From Parus major (lineage: Eukaryota > Chordata > Aves > Passeriformes > Paridae), in contig NC_031792.1 of NCBI RefSeq assembly GCF_001522545.3, positions 1,447,500-1,511,499 of the forward strand: a stretch of 64,000 nucleotides of DNA. The letters are read 5' to 3'. Positions 33,838 to 47,480 of this stretch are shown here, in pieces; position 1 is the first letter of the stretch; every line of letters starts with the position of its first letter. The position numbers and the translations under genes are program-made. Below the pieces are notes generated by a model, which was not told where the DNA came from, did not search any database, and was given only the letters and a program-made list of their open reading frames with translations.

Positions 33838-36800
33838 TCAGTGGGCAGTGAAGATGCCGTGGAACCCGTAAGGCATTGGCACCTCGACTTCTGCTCGCCC
33901 CAGCTCCTGGAAGGTCTCTGCATCCAGCACGAGCAGGAAAGCACTTTGGTTCTGCAGGAGAAAGGCAGAGTGAGTGTCCAGGCTGAACCCTTTTCCACTG
34001 TGTTTGCACACAAAGCACCAAACCTGCAGGGCAGGAGCACTGAGAGCCGCAGGATCCATCAGGAAACACCGACATTCTGAGGAAAACTCCAGCTTGCACT
34101 GCCTGTGCTTGGCCATGACACAGCCAGGCACTCTGGGGGGCAAGGAACGACCTCCCAGCAAGCCTCAACTCGCTTTTGAGGTTTAGAAAGTGAATTAATG
34201 CTGTGTGACTTGGACAAACTGCTGCCAGCAAGTTACCTCAGTGGGGGAGACCACCACAGACAAGATGACCCCGCTGTCCTCTGCCGTGGCATTAGGCACT
34301 GGCACAAACACAGGCTCTGATGGGTAGGATCCCTCCTCCTGCCAAATCTAGCAAGGACAGGAACGTATGGATGAGTTTCAGGGACATATGGATGAGTTTC
34401 AGTTCATTAATACTTGTCTACTACAGTGAGCAGAGTTACAAGTGCTCCTCACAAAGGCACCTGGAAATACTCTGTGCTCCAAGAAACTTCAACATTTTAA
34501 TTATTTATTGTTATTTTTCATTTCAGGAGTGTGATTCCATCCTCTCCTGTTTGGTGACTCTGCCATGTCCATAAAGTGCCAGGTGAGGGATGAAATTGGG
34601 AATCTCATCCCAAACCCACTTGGGCAAAGCCCTAAAGCCCCCAGTAAATGACACACCTGCAAACCCAGTTCAGTGGAAGGGCTCGATGAGCTGGCTTCAC
34701 CTCACCTTGAAATTCTTGGTCTCCACATCAACCTTGATCAAGGAATCTCCAACCAAGTGGCCGAATCCACACCCGTAGAAGTAGCGGTACCTCCTGCCAT
34801 TGCAGCGAGTGTAATTGATCTGGGGGAACTCCAGGCCCCCAACCTTCTCAAAGCCTTCAGGGTGCAGATTTTCGTGTGTGCACCAGACCTGGGAGAAACG
34901 TGCAGAAATGACAGCAGGCTTGGTTCAGCTCGGACAGGGCAGGAGAGCTGATCCCACCAGCCGCTGCACCAGTAAAAGTGGTTAAAGCTCTGAGGCACAG
35001 GGCAGGAGCTGCTGCATAAATGCATTTGTGGTTTGATACACACCTTGCCATCTGCACCTTTCACTGCCTTTGCCTGGGTGTAAGGCAGTGGGTTGAGGTT
35101 TTTCCCCACAGGTGTGTCTGAATCCACGTCCAGAGGGAGAACAAAGCGGCGAGGGAAAGCTCTGGGAACGGAGGCATAAACCTGTCACAGAGACAGAACG
35201 TGATGGTGATGGGCAGAGGACACACACTTCAGACTAAATGCACTTCTGGGGAGCAATTCTGAAGTTTTAGACACCCCTGAATTCTTTTTCTTTTCCTTAT
35301 GTGTTTGACCAAGTTCTGGTAAGGTAAAGCACGGAACGGAAAGAAGAAGTTCCCTGCACGTTCCAGTAATTTACAGCAGAAACCAAAACCACAAGAATTA
35401 AAAGGGTCAGCACTGCCCTCAGAGTAATTAATGCTGTTGGTTATGCAAATCAGCCCATTATCGCCTAATCCAGCAGTGGGACAGACAGCACACTATGTTT
35501 TATTTAGTTAGAACAGGTTTGTGTTGCTTCACATCACTCTGTGGAGCAGGAGAGCACTCAGTGCTCTTCAGTGCCCAGAGTTACCCTGCAGGATTCCCTC
35601 TTCCACGCTCAGGTCCACGTGGATTCATGGCTGGAAGTCCAGGGAATGATGATGGATTTACCTGGGGAGCAAAGTGCAGCCCCCAGTGTGGCAAACTCAG
35701 CACCTTGAGAGGGAGAATTCCACCACTGCCACTAAAGCTCTGCTCAAGCCAACTTTATAACCCATCATATTCCCATATAAATAAAACAGATAAAAACCCT
35801 ATTTTGGTGTCTTTCAGTTACTTCAACCTGCAACTCACCAGTTCAGTTGTGAAACTTCATTTGAATCACATGTGTTAATCCTGAAACCAGGTTTTCAAAA
35901 CTTTTCTGGTTCATAGCCTAGCTGAGGAACTCTGCCAGACAAAACACTGCCAGGATTAGTGAGCAAGCAAATTTGGGGAAAGGAGACAAGCCATGCCCAC
36001 ACACTCCTGAGGCTTTTGTTGCCTTGTGAAGTTTGAGATTCTGTTCTGAAATGACTCCTCTGTGTGTGAGGGGTGAAGAGTGCTGGTGATGCCACTTGTC
36101 ACTTGAAAAGGGTGTTGGAAACACAGGCTCGGTGTTGACACCAGGGCACCCTCAGCCACACCAAATTCCACCTGGGTTGTGCTCAGAGGAAGGACAAAAT
36201 AAAAAAAGCTGGGATTAACACTCTGTGGTGTTTGAGTATGTTCAAAAAATGCTTGATAAAAGCCCCCAAAAAATTGGCAAAAGAAAGCAGAACCCGATGG
36301 GAGACATCTGTGCTCCTTTCAGGTCGGAGCTGAGCCGCTTCCAGACAGCTCAGGACTCAGACAGGGGAAGTTGAGCCCTGTCTGGACATGCAGCAGCCTC
36401 CCCAGCACGCTGGGCTTCCAACAAACACATCTGCAGGGCCAGAAACTGAAAGCACCCCCACTTTTCCCATGTGTGACCTATGCAAAACCATGCCCCTCAC
36501 ACGGCCTGAAAAGGGGCTTTTTACAGAGCTGGACACAATAAATGATTTATTTGAATGTGTCACTGTGAGGTGACCGTGGGGAACAGTGTAGGGGTTTCTG
36601 TGGTATTTGTGTTTCTGAGATTTTCATAAAAACTGCTCCTTTTATGAAGTAATACCTTAAAGAACAGGGTTCTTTTTTTCTTTTTCCATTTAGAAATCAT
36701 GCTACAACTTATTTTGCATAATTTCTTGGGGGAAAATTGTATTACACAAGGATAAGGAAAATGAATGTCATTGAAACCAAGGTTTTAAACCAGAAATAAA

Positions 36801-38457
36801 TTCTGCCAGGCTATGGAGCTCTGTGTCACACACAGAGCTTGAAGAGTTTCAAGGGCATGCTCCATGGAGAGGGATTTGAAAGGAGAGAAAGAATCAAGAG
36901 ATGAACATTTCAGTTTTTATGGACTTGTTTATGTTCTCCATTGAGAACCAATGAATACCAACCCGAGCTTTGCTGCAGAAAAGCAACTCCTGCAGCAGAT
37001 GCTGGGGGAGCAAAGGCAGGGATCTCACCTGGTCCAGCCCTTCCCCGCTCCTCCTCAGGTTCTGCAGCGTGTACAGAGCCAGGCTGGTGCCCTCGTCCTG
37101 GCAGCACAGGTCCAGCACCACGCAGCCCCGCTCCTCAAAGGCGTTGATTTGGTGGAAGGTCACGAAGGGTTTGGAGCACCACTGCCCTGGCAGCACCTGC
37201 AGGGACCACAGGACAGCTGCAGCTCCTCTGCAGAGCTCCAGCCTCACCTCACAGAGCTTCCTCCTCTCTCCCCCTCCATTTCAACCCCTCTCATCCCTTG
37301 GGCTTTGCCTTCTGGCCTTGTGCTCCCACAAAAGAGCTGCTTTAAGCCAGTAAGGAGCACAGTGGGAAGAAGAAAACCCAAAATATCAAGCAGCCCCTTG
37401 CTGTGTGTCTTTCCCAGGTTCTGACCTTTTTGTGCCCTGTGGTACCTGGGACCTGCATCTCAGTCCCTGTGCTGAAGACTTGTGAACTCCAAACTGCTTC
37501 TTCCTGCCTGTCCTTTTAGGGCTGGCAAGAAATGAATGAATGGAGAGGAAAATGCACGAAGAAATCCCATTTTTAACAGATCTACACTCCTGCTTTGCAG
37601 TCTTTATTGCAGTAACTTCTGGATTTTAAACTCCCCATGGCTGCTAAGTAGCACTTTTGGGATCTAAAGTTCCAGATGAGCTCCTGCAGGGGCCAAAGAC
37701 CCCCTCACCTCCCCAGTGTGCTTGTTCACCACGTGGAAGTAGGTGTTGTGCTGAGGCTCCCAGCTTATCCCATCAAAAATGGCTTTCCCACAGAGCTTGG
37801 AGGTGATGATCTTCAAGAGGTTCAGCCTGAGGGGCTGCTCGATGAAAATGATGTAGTTCTCCGTCATCCCTGAGGAGAGAAGGAAGGAATATCACCCAAA
37901 TATGAGGAGAGAAAACACCTCAAGGGCAGAGAGAACAGCACAGCCCTTTGTGCATCCCCAAATTCCCTGAGTTTGGGGTGGGATTTTACCGAAGCTGTGG
38001 TAGTAGGATGGCTTTGCCCTGTCCATGGGAGGGATGGAGCACAGCACCTTGGCTCCCTCCAACGTGTCCCCGTGGCCTGACTCCTGTGGGGGGACCCTGA
38101 TGATGTTGTAGCTGGATCCTGGAAAGGGGAAAAGGTGTTCAAACCAAACTCAGGTTCTGCTCCTTCCTGTCCCCCAGGAACATCTGGAACCACCTCTCCC
38201 AAACTGAGCAGAAACCCAACAGGCAGTAAAACATTCTACAGAGGATTTATCTACCCAAAGAAAAACAAAAAACCAGGAAGCTTGAAAGGAAGTCCAAGGA
38301 TCTTCTCAGCCTGGGAGAAAGCCAGCTCTGCCTGCAGTGCTCTCCTACAATAAAAGGGGCAGGATGAAAACCAAGCTCACAGGAAATGAAAACTTTGAGC
38401 CTTGGTGATGCTCATTTAATGAGCCTCAGCATATGAGCAGGAAAGGATGGAGCTTTG

Positions 38458-38497
<40 letters not shown>

Positions 38498-41400
38498 CTA
38501 GAGTTTGGTGTGTCCAGCTGTGAAAGGCATGTGGTACAGAGCCAGACTCTGCTGAGGCCAAAATGAAATGAAAGCAGCAAGAATGAAAAATGGTCAAAAC
38601 TGGGAAAATGTGGAGCTGGCCTGAGGGACTGCAGTAAAGGGCAGTGGCTGTTTTCAGATCCTCTGGAAAAGAAGGATTTCACACAGCTGACAGAGACAGC
38701 TCTGAGCAGCCATGTGGAAGGAACAGGATCCTATCAAGATGCTCAGAGCTCTGAGAAGAAGAAAAATATCCCATAAAATTCAGCTTGGCTGTAAGATAGC
38801 CAGGTGGCCAGAATAAATTCTATGTTCTCTCCTGCAAAAACCCTTATGGTGCTCATCAAAAGCCAATTATTGGAAGTGAAAATCATGTGACTAATTTCTT
38901 CAGGTTAAATTTCTTCAGGTGAGGCTTCAAAAGTGGATGGGACTTTAAAAATCATTCTCCTGTTTTCCAGCAAAGCTTGGGAGAGGAAGAGGAGAATTCA
39001 CTGTATATTCAGGCCAAAGTCAGAAGCAGCTGAAACTAAATCCTGAGAGGAGCCAGTTTTATGGGACAGACTGACATTGATATTTTGACCCTGAAACAGC
39101 AATTCCCAGGTCTTTTTGGGAGTTTCTTCAACAGCTGCTCCTTGAAGCTGCACCAGGAGGAATTCTGGCCAAGAATCCAGCCTGGGCACGCCCACCTTAC
39201 CGTGCTTCCCGTAGGAATTGCCCATGTTGTAGGTTGTCCCATCAGACTCGTAGTGGGGATGAGCTGTGGCCCCATTCACTGCAATAAACTTGCTCCAGTC
39301 CACCTGCAAATGCCAAAGATTTTCAGTCAGTGCAGAACTTTCCAAAGGGTTTTGTGGAAGTCTGAGGAAGAAGAGCAGATTTTATTGGTTATTAATAATG
39401 TGGGGTCTGAACTCCAACCTTCATTCTGCCTGCAGTCTTCCTGAAATCTTTGAAAATAAGGATATTTCTCTATCAGTAACACAGGACTAAGAGCAGCAGA
39501 CATTCCTTGGAAGAGACAGATGTTCCTTATGGTACCAGTGCTGACACAGTGGGAATGTTACCCATAATAAGCACGGGCAGATGTGTGAAGAGACAGAAAC
39601 TGCCCCAAAACAATCACCAAGAGTTTTGTCACTGGAAGCTCAGAAAACCAGGTCCTGTTAAGGCATCTCCAGCTGGAGAGTTTAAATGTGAAACCACCCC
39701 TACCATTTCTTCACTCAGCCAAAAAAAATACCAGCCTGCACCTAAATAAAAATAGCATGAGGGGATTTAATTTCATTTGATGACAAGATGATTTAACAGA
39801 GCTGAACCTAAAAATCCCCATGTTTCTTTTCAATGGCTGAATTCTGGTTTACAGACAGATCAGTTGGCAAATCACTCAGAATACCTCAGTGGCTTTGCAT
39901 CCAATTTATTCAGTTCTCACTGCTGATCCTGCAGGGAGGGCTCCCTCAAGGCCTGAGGGATGCTCTGAGCAGGTGTTTTTGGCTGTCAAACAGACCCAGC
40001 AGTAAATACTGATTTTGGAAGGGCAGAATCCTCCCTCAGCCCTTCTCAGAGCTGTCCAGTCGAAAGCCCCTCTAAGGGTGCAGGCAGACGTAGCTGATGT
40101 CCTGTCACATCCAGCCACGCTCCTGGGAGAGGATGCACAGGACACAGGGGAAAACTTCTCTGATGTTTTGGTCATTTCCTAGCAGGGGGCAGGAAATCAA
40201 GTGGCAGCTGAACCACCCCTTTTCAACAGAGGCTTTGATCAAGGGCAGCTTTGGAATGTACAAAGCTTGAGGTGTAAAAAGCAGATAAAGGGAATTGATA
40301 TGAAAGCAAAGCACCGGGGAAAAGGCAGATGTGAGATAAGCAATGTTCACTTTTTCTTGTACACAGGAAAAAGTTGTCTCCTGCTCTGCTGAGAGGTGCA
40401 GACAAGCCCAGGCAAGCAGGGAGAGCAGAGGAGAAATGATAGCTGTTCCCAGCTGGGCAGTGACTGCACCTCCATCCCCGAGAGCTGCCTTGCTGCTGCA
40501 CAGGCTGTGAGGAACTCAAAGGAGAGATGCTGCTGGTCCAGACAAATTCCTTTGGGATTGGAACTCCCTTGATCCAGCAAGGTGTGGCTCTGCACCATCT
40601 CTAGCCCAGCTCCCTTAGCCCACCTGCCCACACCTTTTCCTTCGTTTCCAGAGTCTCTGGATCCACCTTGTGCATGAAGATATTCTCACTGCTGACGTAA
40701 TAATCTCCTTTGTACAGCACATAGTTCACATTGGCGTTGTCGCTGGGCTCTGAAACAGAAATCCCGGAGTTGTGCACAGCTCTGTGCAGCTCATGTCACA
40801 TTATGGCAAGTTAGACGTGTTTAAACAAATAAACCCATTTGCAGTGACATTAATCCCTGCGTGATTGATTGGAAATATCTCACTAATCTACAAAGGGAAA
40901 CTGTGCGGGTGAAGCTGGGTTACAGGGACGAGGACAGGGATGGAAATCACTGCTGGAGCTGGGCAAAGGCAGATGGGGCATGTGGATAGGTCTGGAATGT
41001 CCTGAGGGAGCTGGGGTGGGGATTTGGGGGATGTCACCATGAGTGAAGGTGTGAGCACCTCGGGAAAGGCCAGATGCCATGGCAGGAGGGGAGAGGAGAA
41101 GCAGAGGATGGTCACTCTCGAGCTGTGAACTTGGGGCCTGCGCTGCTTTTCCTGGGGAACACTTTGCTTGCATTTAAGCCTCTTTCTTCCCTGACGTACA
41201 CAGAATCCTAAAGGTACTGGAACTTCCATTCCTGTGCAGCACCATCCCTCACCCTACTCAATAATCTCCTGCCCCTTAGTCCAGGAAGGGAGGGATTAGC
41301 CCACTTACCCTACAAGCTTAGCAAGGCAAGGCGTTTCAAGGACAAAGCTGTGTCTCAGGTAGAACATCAGGGTGTAATGCTCATTATCAGCCCTGCACAG

Positions 41401-44400
41401 GTTTTTCTCTAGGGGAGAACTTTCTTTGGGAAATTTGCAAAAAAGATCCAGGATTGAGCAAGCTGAGGTGGCATTAAAACATTAAACTCTGCCTGCCCCC
41501 GCTGAGGCTGACACCAATTTGCATAATTTTGGCGTTTGGGTCATATTCTAAGAAAAACACAGGCTCGCAGAAAGTCTGTCAGACTTCCTCACACCTCCCT
41601 TTCCACCTAACCACAAGTTCCTCCAAGAAAAATCTCACAACACTTTGCATTTTTTACTGAAACCACTCTTACGTGGCGGCTCAAATCGGGACAGGAAGCG
41701 GCCGAAGATGCTCTTGCACGGGTCTGGCATGGCCAAGGTGCCGAACTCGGAGGCCACGATGCGATTGTGCTGCCTGTTCCTCAGGTAGGAGCTGCTCTGC
41801 AGGAACCTGCTCCTGTAGGTCACCCTGCCATGGGCCAGCTGGAACTGGTGCAGCAGGGCCATGCCATCAAACCAGTGGTTAAACCTTCCAGGAGAGAGGA
41901 AAAAAGGAGATTAAGGGCATTATACGATGCTCTGTGAGGTTTATTGATGTTTGTAAAAGCTGATTCCCAGATCCCCTGAACTGTTAACCAGGATTTGTTT
42001 GGGAAAACACCTGAATCAAACAAAAAACAAAACAAAACAAGAGTATTTGCAGCTGTGGGATGTGATGTCTTGAAGGTTTTTTGGGAAATAATCTACACAG
42101 CCACTCCTGCACAGGGAATAGAGTTTGTGCTGTTCTGTACAACATTATCAATTATTACTGCACACCCAGAGGGCTCGAGCTGTCAGCTTCTTGCAGGATG
42201 CTACTGTCTCCAAACCCAGGAATTTGTCAGACTCCCAGGACACCTGATGCTCTGACTCTGGGAATGTGGGATCAGCTTTGGCCAGTTGCTGCCATCAGCT
42301 GAATTTTCAGTTACTAGAATGGCACATTCCAAGCCACAGGGACTAAGTGACTTCTGGGAATATTTTAATAGATTATTTTTAAAACTAGGTGGATTTGCTT
42401 CTAAAGCAGCTCACACCATTTGGTGCAACCAACTCTCCAAATTCCTGCCCTGGATGTCAGAGTGCTCGGGGATGGGTTAGGATAGAGGATAGAGGACCAA
42501 AGCTGGGGATGTTTTAGTCCCCATCCCACCACGGTGACGGGGTGAGAGCCCCCCTGACTCAGCCTGGGTGACTTCACCCTTCAGCTCCTCTTGCAGGAAG
42601 TGGGAGCTCCCAAAGGAGGGGGAAACTGCTCTCAGAAGAGTGACATCAATATTTCTTCCTTCCCTTACGCAAAAAGAAACTAAAAGATGCTCTAAATAGC
42701 GATGAGGGGGGGTTTCCCCTTCAGGTTTAAGCAGAGATCAGGCCAGAACCATTTAAAAAATGAATTTAATGGAGACTTACTTGTCATTGCCAAACTCAAA
42801 CTTGCCAGGACCATTCCTCAGCAGATTTCCATTAATCCATTTGGGAATGTGTCCTTTGATCTTGGCTGGGATGGGCTCAGGGGTCTCCTCCATGTTCTGC
42901 ACTAAGGGGGAGATGCATTGCAGCCCCCTGGGTCTGTGGCAGAGGATTTGCTCCTTGGATGGGCTGGGCAGGTAATTCTTAAAACCTGCAAAGAGAGCAC
43001 GGAGACCAAAAAGCAGGGAATTGAGATTTTTCACTGGAATAAAGTGACAAATGCTGGATCTTGAGATTGGCTGCCAGGGAGAAGAGCATTCAGCACCTGC
43101 AAGCAGCCAAGTTGTGGTGGATACTCAAGGTAAGGCCACAAAACCCAAGGTACATACACAGGGAGCTGAAAATCCTGTGGATTTTACTCTGCTCTAGTTA
43201 ATCCACAAGAGACACCGGTTCTGCAGCCCAAAGGAGGTAACAGAATGCAGGATGATAGAAAAAGATGGTAACTTTTCCTTTAATCAAAGACATTTATATT
43301 TAGATTTAATTTCATAAATGAGAAAAGAAAAAAAACAACAACAAACTGTGATCCTAAAAAAATGGAAGAACACAAACGAAACTGAGCCAAAGTCCATCTA
43401 CAGGTTTTATTTGGCAGGGAAATAAGCAGAGAAGGATGATTTGTGATGGAGCCTCCGGTTTGGCTGCAATAACCCCATTCCCAGTCCTGGGTGGAGAACA
43501 AAAGCTCCAGGAGAGCGCGCAGTGATTGGAATGCTGTGAGCTCCCGGTGATGCCAGTGTTTGGCTCCCATAGCCTGGTTTGCAAAGCCTCATCAACACAA
43601 GGATTGTTTTAGCAATCCATTTAGCTGCAGAGGTGGATTTACCCGGGGGTGCCTCCCTGCCCAGGCTGGCACCTGCCCATGCTGCCCTCAGTGCGGCCGC
43701 TTTGCTGCTCTCCCGAGCCCTCGGAGTGTGGAAGCAGCCTGGAGCTGCTGAGCACTGAGCTGGGAGTGAAATTCTGCTCAAAAAGGACACATGGCAGCCA
43801 GAACTCCATCACCCAGGGCTGGTGCAGGCACCACACACTGAGTGGAGTCCAGGCTGTTACTGAATTCAAGCTGATTTTTTGTCCCTCAGCACCGCTGCTT
43901 CTGGCCTACATCCTTTAATCTAAGTGCCCAAGTGTAGCTGCTGCCCGGTTTCCCTCCTCTGAAACCCTTTGCTCAGCATCTCCAGAGGAAATCTGCTGCT
44001 TCAGCCAGAATATCTGCAAAAGAGCTGAGCTGGCAGGCAGAACCCTTCTGAGCTTGTTTCTCCACACAAAAACACCCACAGGTTGGACGTTAGGATTGCA
44101 GGAAGGTAAAATGCAAGATTCCAGTGTAACTCTCCAATCTGCCAATCCTCAAATCCTCCTTTAGATCTCTGAAGGGTTTGCAGAAATGCAGATTGGGTTT
44201 GCTAAGGTGCAAAATATGCCTTAAAGAATGAGAGGAACACATCTGTAAGGAGATATTTTGCATCCAAGCAGAAACAAAGCTGGCATGACTCAGGATGGGC
44301 ACTACATTGAAACTTCCTGGAGAGCGCTGTAAATGGAAATTTTGGAATGATTCCACAAAACAGCCTGACCAGGGCTGGGAAAGACCTCCTGAATCCATCC

Positions 44401-47251
44401 CTCCCGACTGCTGTCACCAGAATTCTTATATATGAGAACTCTGTCTTGAAAATTATTATGTCTACAGGCATTTATTCCCTCTTTGGGTAACTGTTCCTTG
44501 TCCAGATGATCAGGAAAATGCTTTAATTTACCAAAGGGCATTATTCTTGTTTTTCTGGCAGCTCTGGTGTGTGGTTTTGGTAGTTTTTTCATCTTTGTGT
44601 TGTATTTAGGGTGAGGAATGATATCACTTCCTAAGCTAAGTAAGCCAAGTTCTTTTTATTTTCCTTGTCCTGTGATAACCATTCACGTGATCATCTCAGT
44701 AATCCGTGAAATCTGATCTAGTTAGAATTCATCTCCTTAGAATTCATTCCAAGGCATCCCCTATGAAGTGGAGTTTCAATAGAATGGACTATAAACAACT
44801 GGAATATTTAAGGGAATGCCCCAAACCCAGGCCAGAGAGGGAGAAAGAAGCACACAAAGGAATGGATTATTTTTTTTCATCACACAAATGAGCTGAAGAT
44901 CCTGGCAGGCAGAAATGAGCACAAAATGGGAACAAATCCCAACACTAAGGTGAGCCAGAACAGAAGCTTCCAGAAACAAGACAAGTCATTGCACACAATT
45001 CTCAATAGCTAGGGGGAGGGAAGGCATGCAAGAAGAAAAAAAAAAAAAAGGAATCCTACATATCTTCCCTATTAAACAAAAACAGATCTGAGTAATAACT
45101 GTTAACTGCACTTTGAATGCACGGAGAACGTGGAATGCAGAAAACTCCACCTCAACACTGTTCCTGAGTAATTCCAAAAAAGGCGTTTCACCTTCAGGGG
45201 AAAGCTCAGTCATAAATTAAAATGTTGTAACATCCAGCTCCCCAAGAAGGGACCAATCGCTTTCTGATGAAGGCAGAAGACAGACTGGTTTTTAATGTTA
45301 AACGATATGTAAATAGCATTACTCCTTCTGTTCTGGCCACGCTCTGAGATGGGAGAACTCGAACCCACACTTAAAGCCATACAGTCCCACTGGGGCTCTC
45401 TGTGTGTGCTTGAACATCTGGAAATCGGCACAAGATCACAACCTGCCCTCTCAAAAGCCTCATTTCTCCACCGTAGTTTCCATCCTACCTCAGACTTTCA
45501 AACACAGCCGTAAGGTCTGTGTCATATCCGAGCAGAGGCAGTGCCAAACACGGAGCTGTAACTTTCCACCGATCTTTTCTAACACAGCAGGCAGTCACTG
45601 TAGAGTTATCCCTTTGTTCAGCTCCTGTTTCCCTGCCATGATTTCACTGCCCAGCACAAACTGACAGCCCAGCATTGATTATTTGTTGATTGTTTATATC
45701 CAGAAATGGTGGGATGAAGGACCAGGCTCTCAAAGAGAAGGCTGCTGTGGGTGCAGTCTCCGTGAATCAGACATTAAACTGCACTTCAACACCAGTGGGT
45801 GGGACGTGAAATCCTTAATGGTGGGTGGCAGAACCATGGGAGTCATTTTCTAACACTGGGATCACATGGGACAGGACAAAGCCATTTTGATTTTAACCTA
45901 CAGGTTCAAACCCAAGGCTCAGGAACCACCGCTCCATGCTCATTCTAATTTTTTTACTCAGAAGGACATCCAGAATTAAAGGCAAAATTTAGCAAATACA
46001 ATGTTCATTATATTCTTTAAGGAGGGAGAGTGGGGCAAGAATTCTGTCTTCCCTGAGGATCATTCAAACCGGGAATAATCCTCTAGCACAGGCTGCGTTT
46101 TGTTCCCTATAAAACACAGATTGGCACAACACGGAAGCAAAGCAGATTCCCCCGACCCCCAGCCCAAACCAGAGCTGTGGATTTGTGTCCTCTGGACTCC
46201 AGCCTTCCCCGGGCTTGGAGCCCTGAGATCCCACAGGGATTTCTGAAGGGAAAGTGCAGCACTTGCCTTGGGAGTGCCGGGAAGCGCCCGTGCTGGGCTC
46301 CTTGTTCCATGCAGCCGCTTGGTTCCCCATGGCCAGGGGCTCAGGCACCCAATTCCTCGCTAACAGCCAGGGGAGCACAGGAAAACAGGAAAGAAACGAC
46401 AGAAAACACCAGGGGAAAAATAAATGGAGAGAAAGAGCAGGGGAAAGCTCAAAGGGAGGAAACGAGAAAGGTGAGAGTGAACTCCAGAATATGAAATAGC
46501 TGTTGATTCCCCAGCAGAAACAGAGTCTACACTTTGGGGTCTTCTGGTGGCACAACAAGGCAGATTTGAGATTTTTTCAGCTCTTTGGATACCTCGGAAG
46601 CAATTTACCTCTGAATTTAAAGGGCACAAAAACACCACTACCATCAAAAAGCTGAAATTCCCGTGAGGTTTGCCATGATTTTTATTGGCTCCTAATTTCT
46701 GAAAACAGGCAAACAAATAAAACAAAGAAACGAAAAAACCCCAACAAAAAGCAGCTGAAGCTGTGCAATGATGGCACAAAGCGCAGAGTCAGGCTGTGAT
46801 GCAAAATCCTTTGGGGCAGTTCACCACTCGCATGTTCGGGTTAAAGCCTCGGCACCGATGCGGCTCCGAAGAATCCTCTCCCTGCCCACTTCCAGCTGGC
46901 TCCCTCGCACAGAGAATCAGCTGAGTGCTGCTTTTCCAGCTCTAGACCATCTGTATCTGCTGTAATCCTTGCCTCTCCCGTTTATCCATTCAACAAACAA
47001 CGCTTTCTGCCATCTAACAAAGGCTTCAGATCGCTCCGTTGCGAATTCCCGACAATAGGAATTGTTCTGCCGACCCGTGTCAGAGGCAGCAGCCCCTTTC
47101 CGAGGGGACGGGATGAAAGGGATCGTTTTTAACGCGTTTTACCTGGAATGAACTGCATCAAAGACCAGAGGAAATGCAGCAGGTGAGCGAGCAGGAGGCT
47201 GGCGGCGGACAAAAGGATTTTGGCGAACATATTGCGGCGGGCAGAAGGCAT
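33838..47251 (-). CDS. BCO2: BCO2, beta-carotene 9',10'-oxygenase
   Basis: This mitochondrial iron(II) dioxygenase cleaves carotenoids and xanthophylls at the 9',10' bond. Twelve coding exons in transcript order: 47251-47143, 42985-42781, 41884-41673, 40749-40634, 39303-39201, 38118-37990, 37869-37709, 37196-37029, 35181-35044, 34888-34706, 34347-34237 and 33951-33838. All introns are GT-AG with matching phases, giving 582 residues (human 579). Four iron-binding histidines by family alignment are His229 (AHPHY), His289 (YYHSFG), His360 (FHQINAFE) and His576 (YGFHG). The C-terminus MPYGFHGIF is typical. The N-terminus, [14 protein letters not shown] followed by a hydrophobic segment to about residue 32, could be a mitochondrial or membrane-targeting signal. 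An internal ATG at residue 8 is an alternative start, and the frame stays open upstream to an ATG at 47344. Intron 1 is 4.2 kb and intron 4 is 1.3 kb; I see no other genes in them. Confidence 0.97.
38459..38497 (+). repeat. (AAT)13 microsatellite in BCO2 intron 5
   Basis: Thirteen perfect AAT triplets between BCO2 exons 5 and 6. The perfect array is likely to vary in length between individuals. Confidence 0.95.
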
Positions 47252-47480
47252 CGGCTCGGAGCGGCCGGGCGGAGGTAGCGGTGTCAGGGCAGCGAGCAGA
47301 GGAGGCAGCGATGGTCGGCAGAGGTGAGCGCTGTCTCTCATCATCCTTTCACAATAAGAGCCGTGCCCGCAGCAGCGCCCGGCCCGTCCTGCCCGCTCTG
47401 CCCGCGCTGCGCTCCGCGGCCCGGGGCGGCTCCGGCCGGTCCCCAGCGCTCACCTGGCCCAGGTGAGCTGCCCCAGCCTG
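47200..47480 (-). promoter_or_regulatory. CpG-rich promoter region of BCO2
   Basis: A short CpG-rich patch covers BCO2 exon 1 and the sequence upstream of it. No TATA box is evident. The transcription start is not resolved. Confidence 0.5.
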
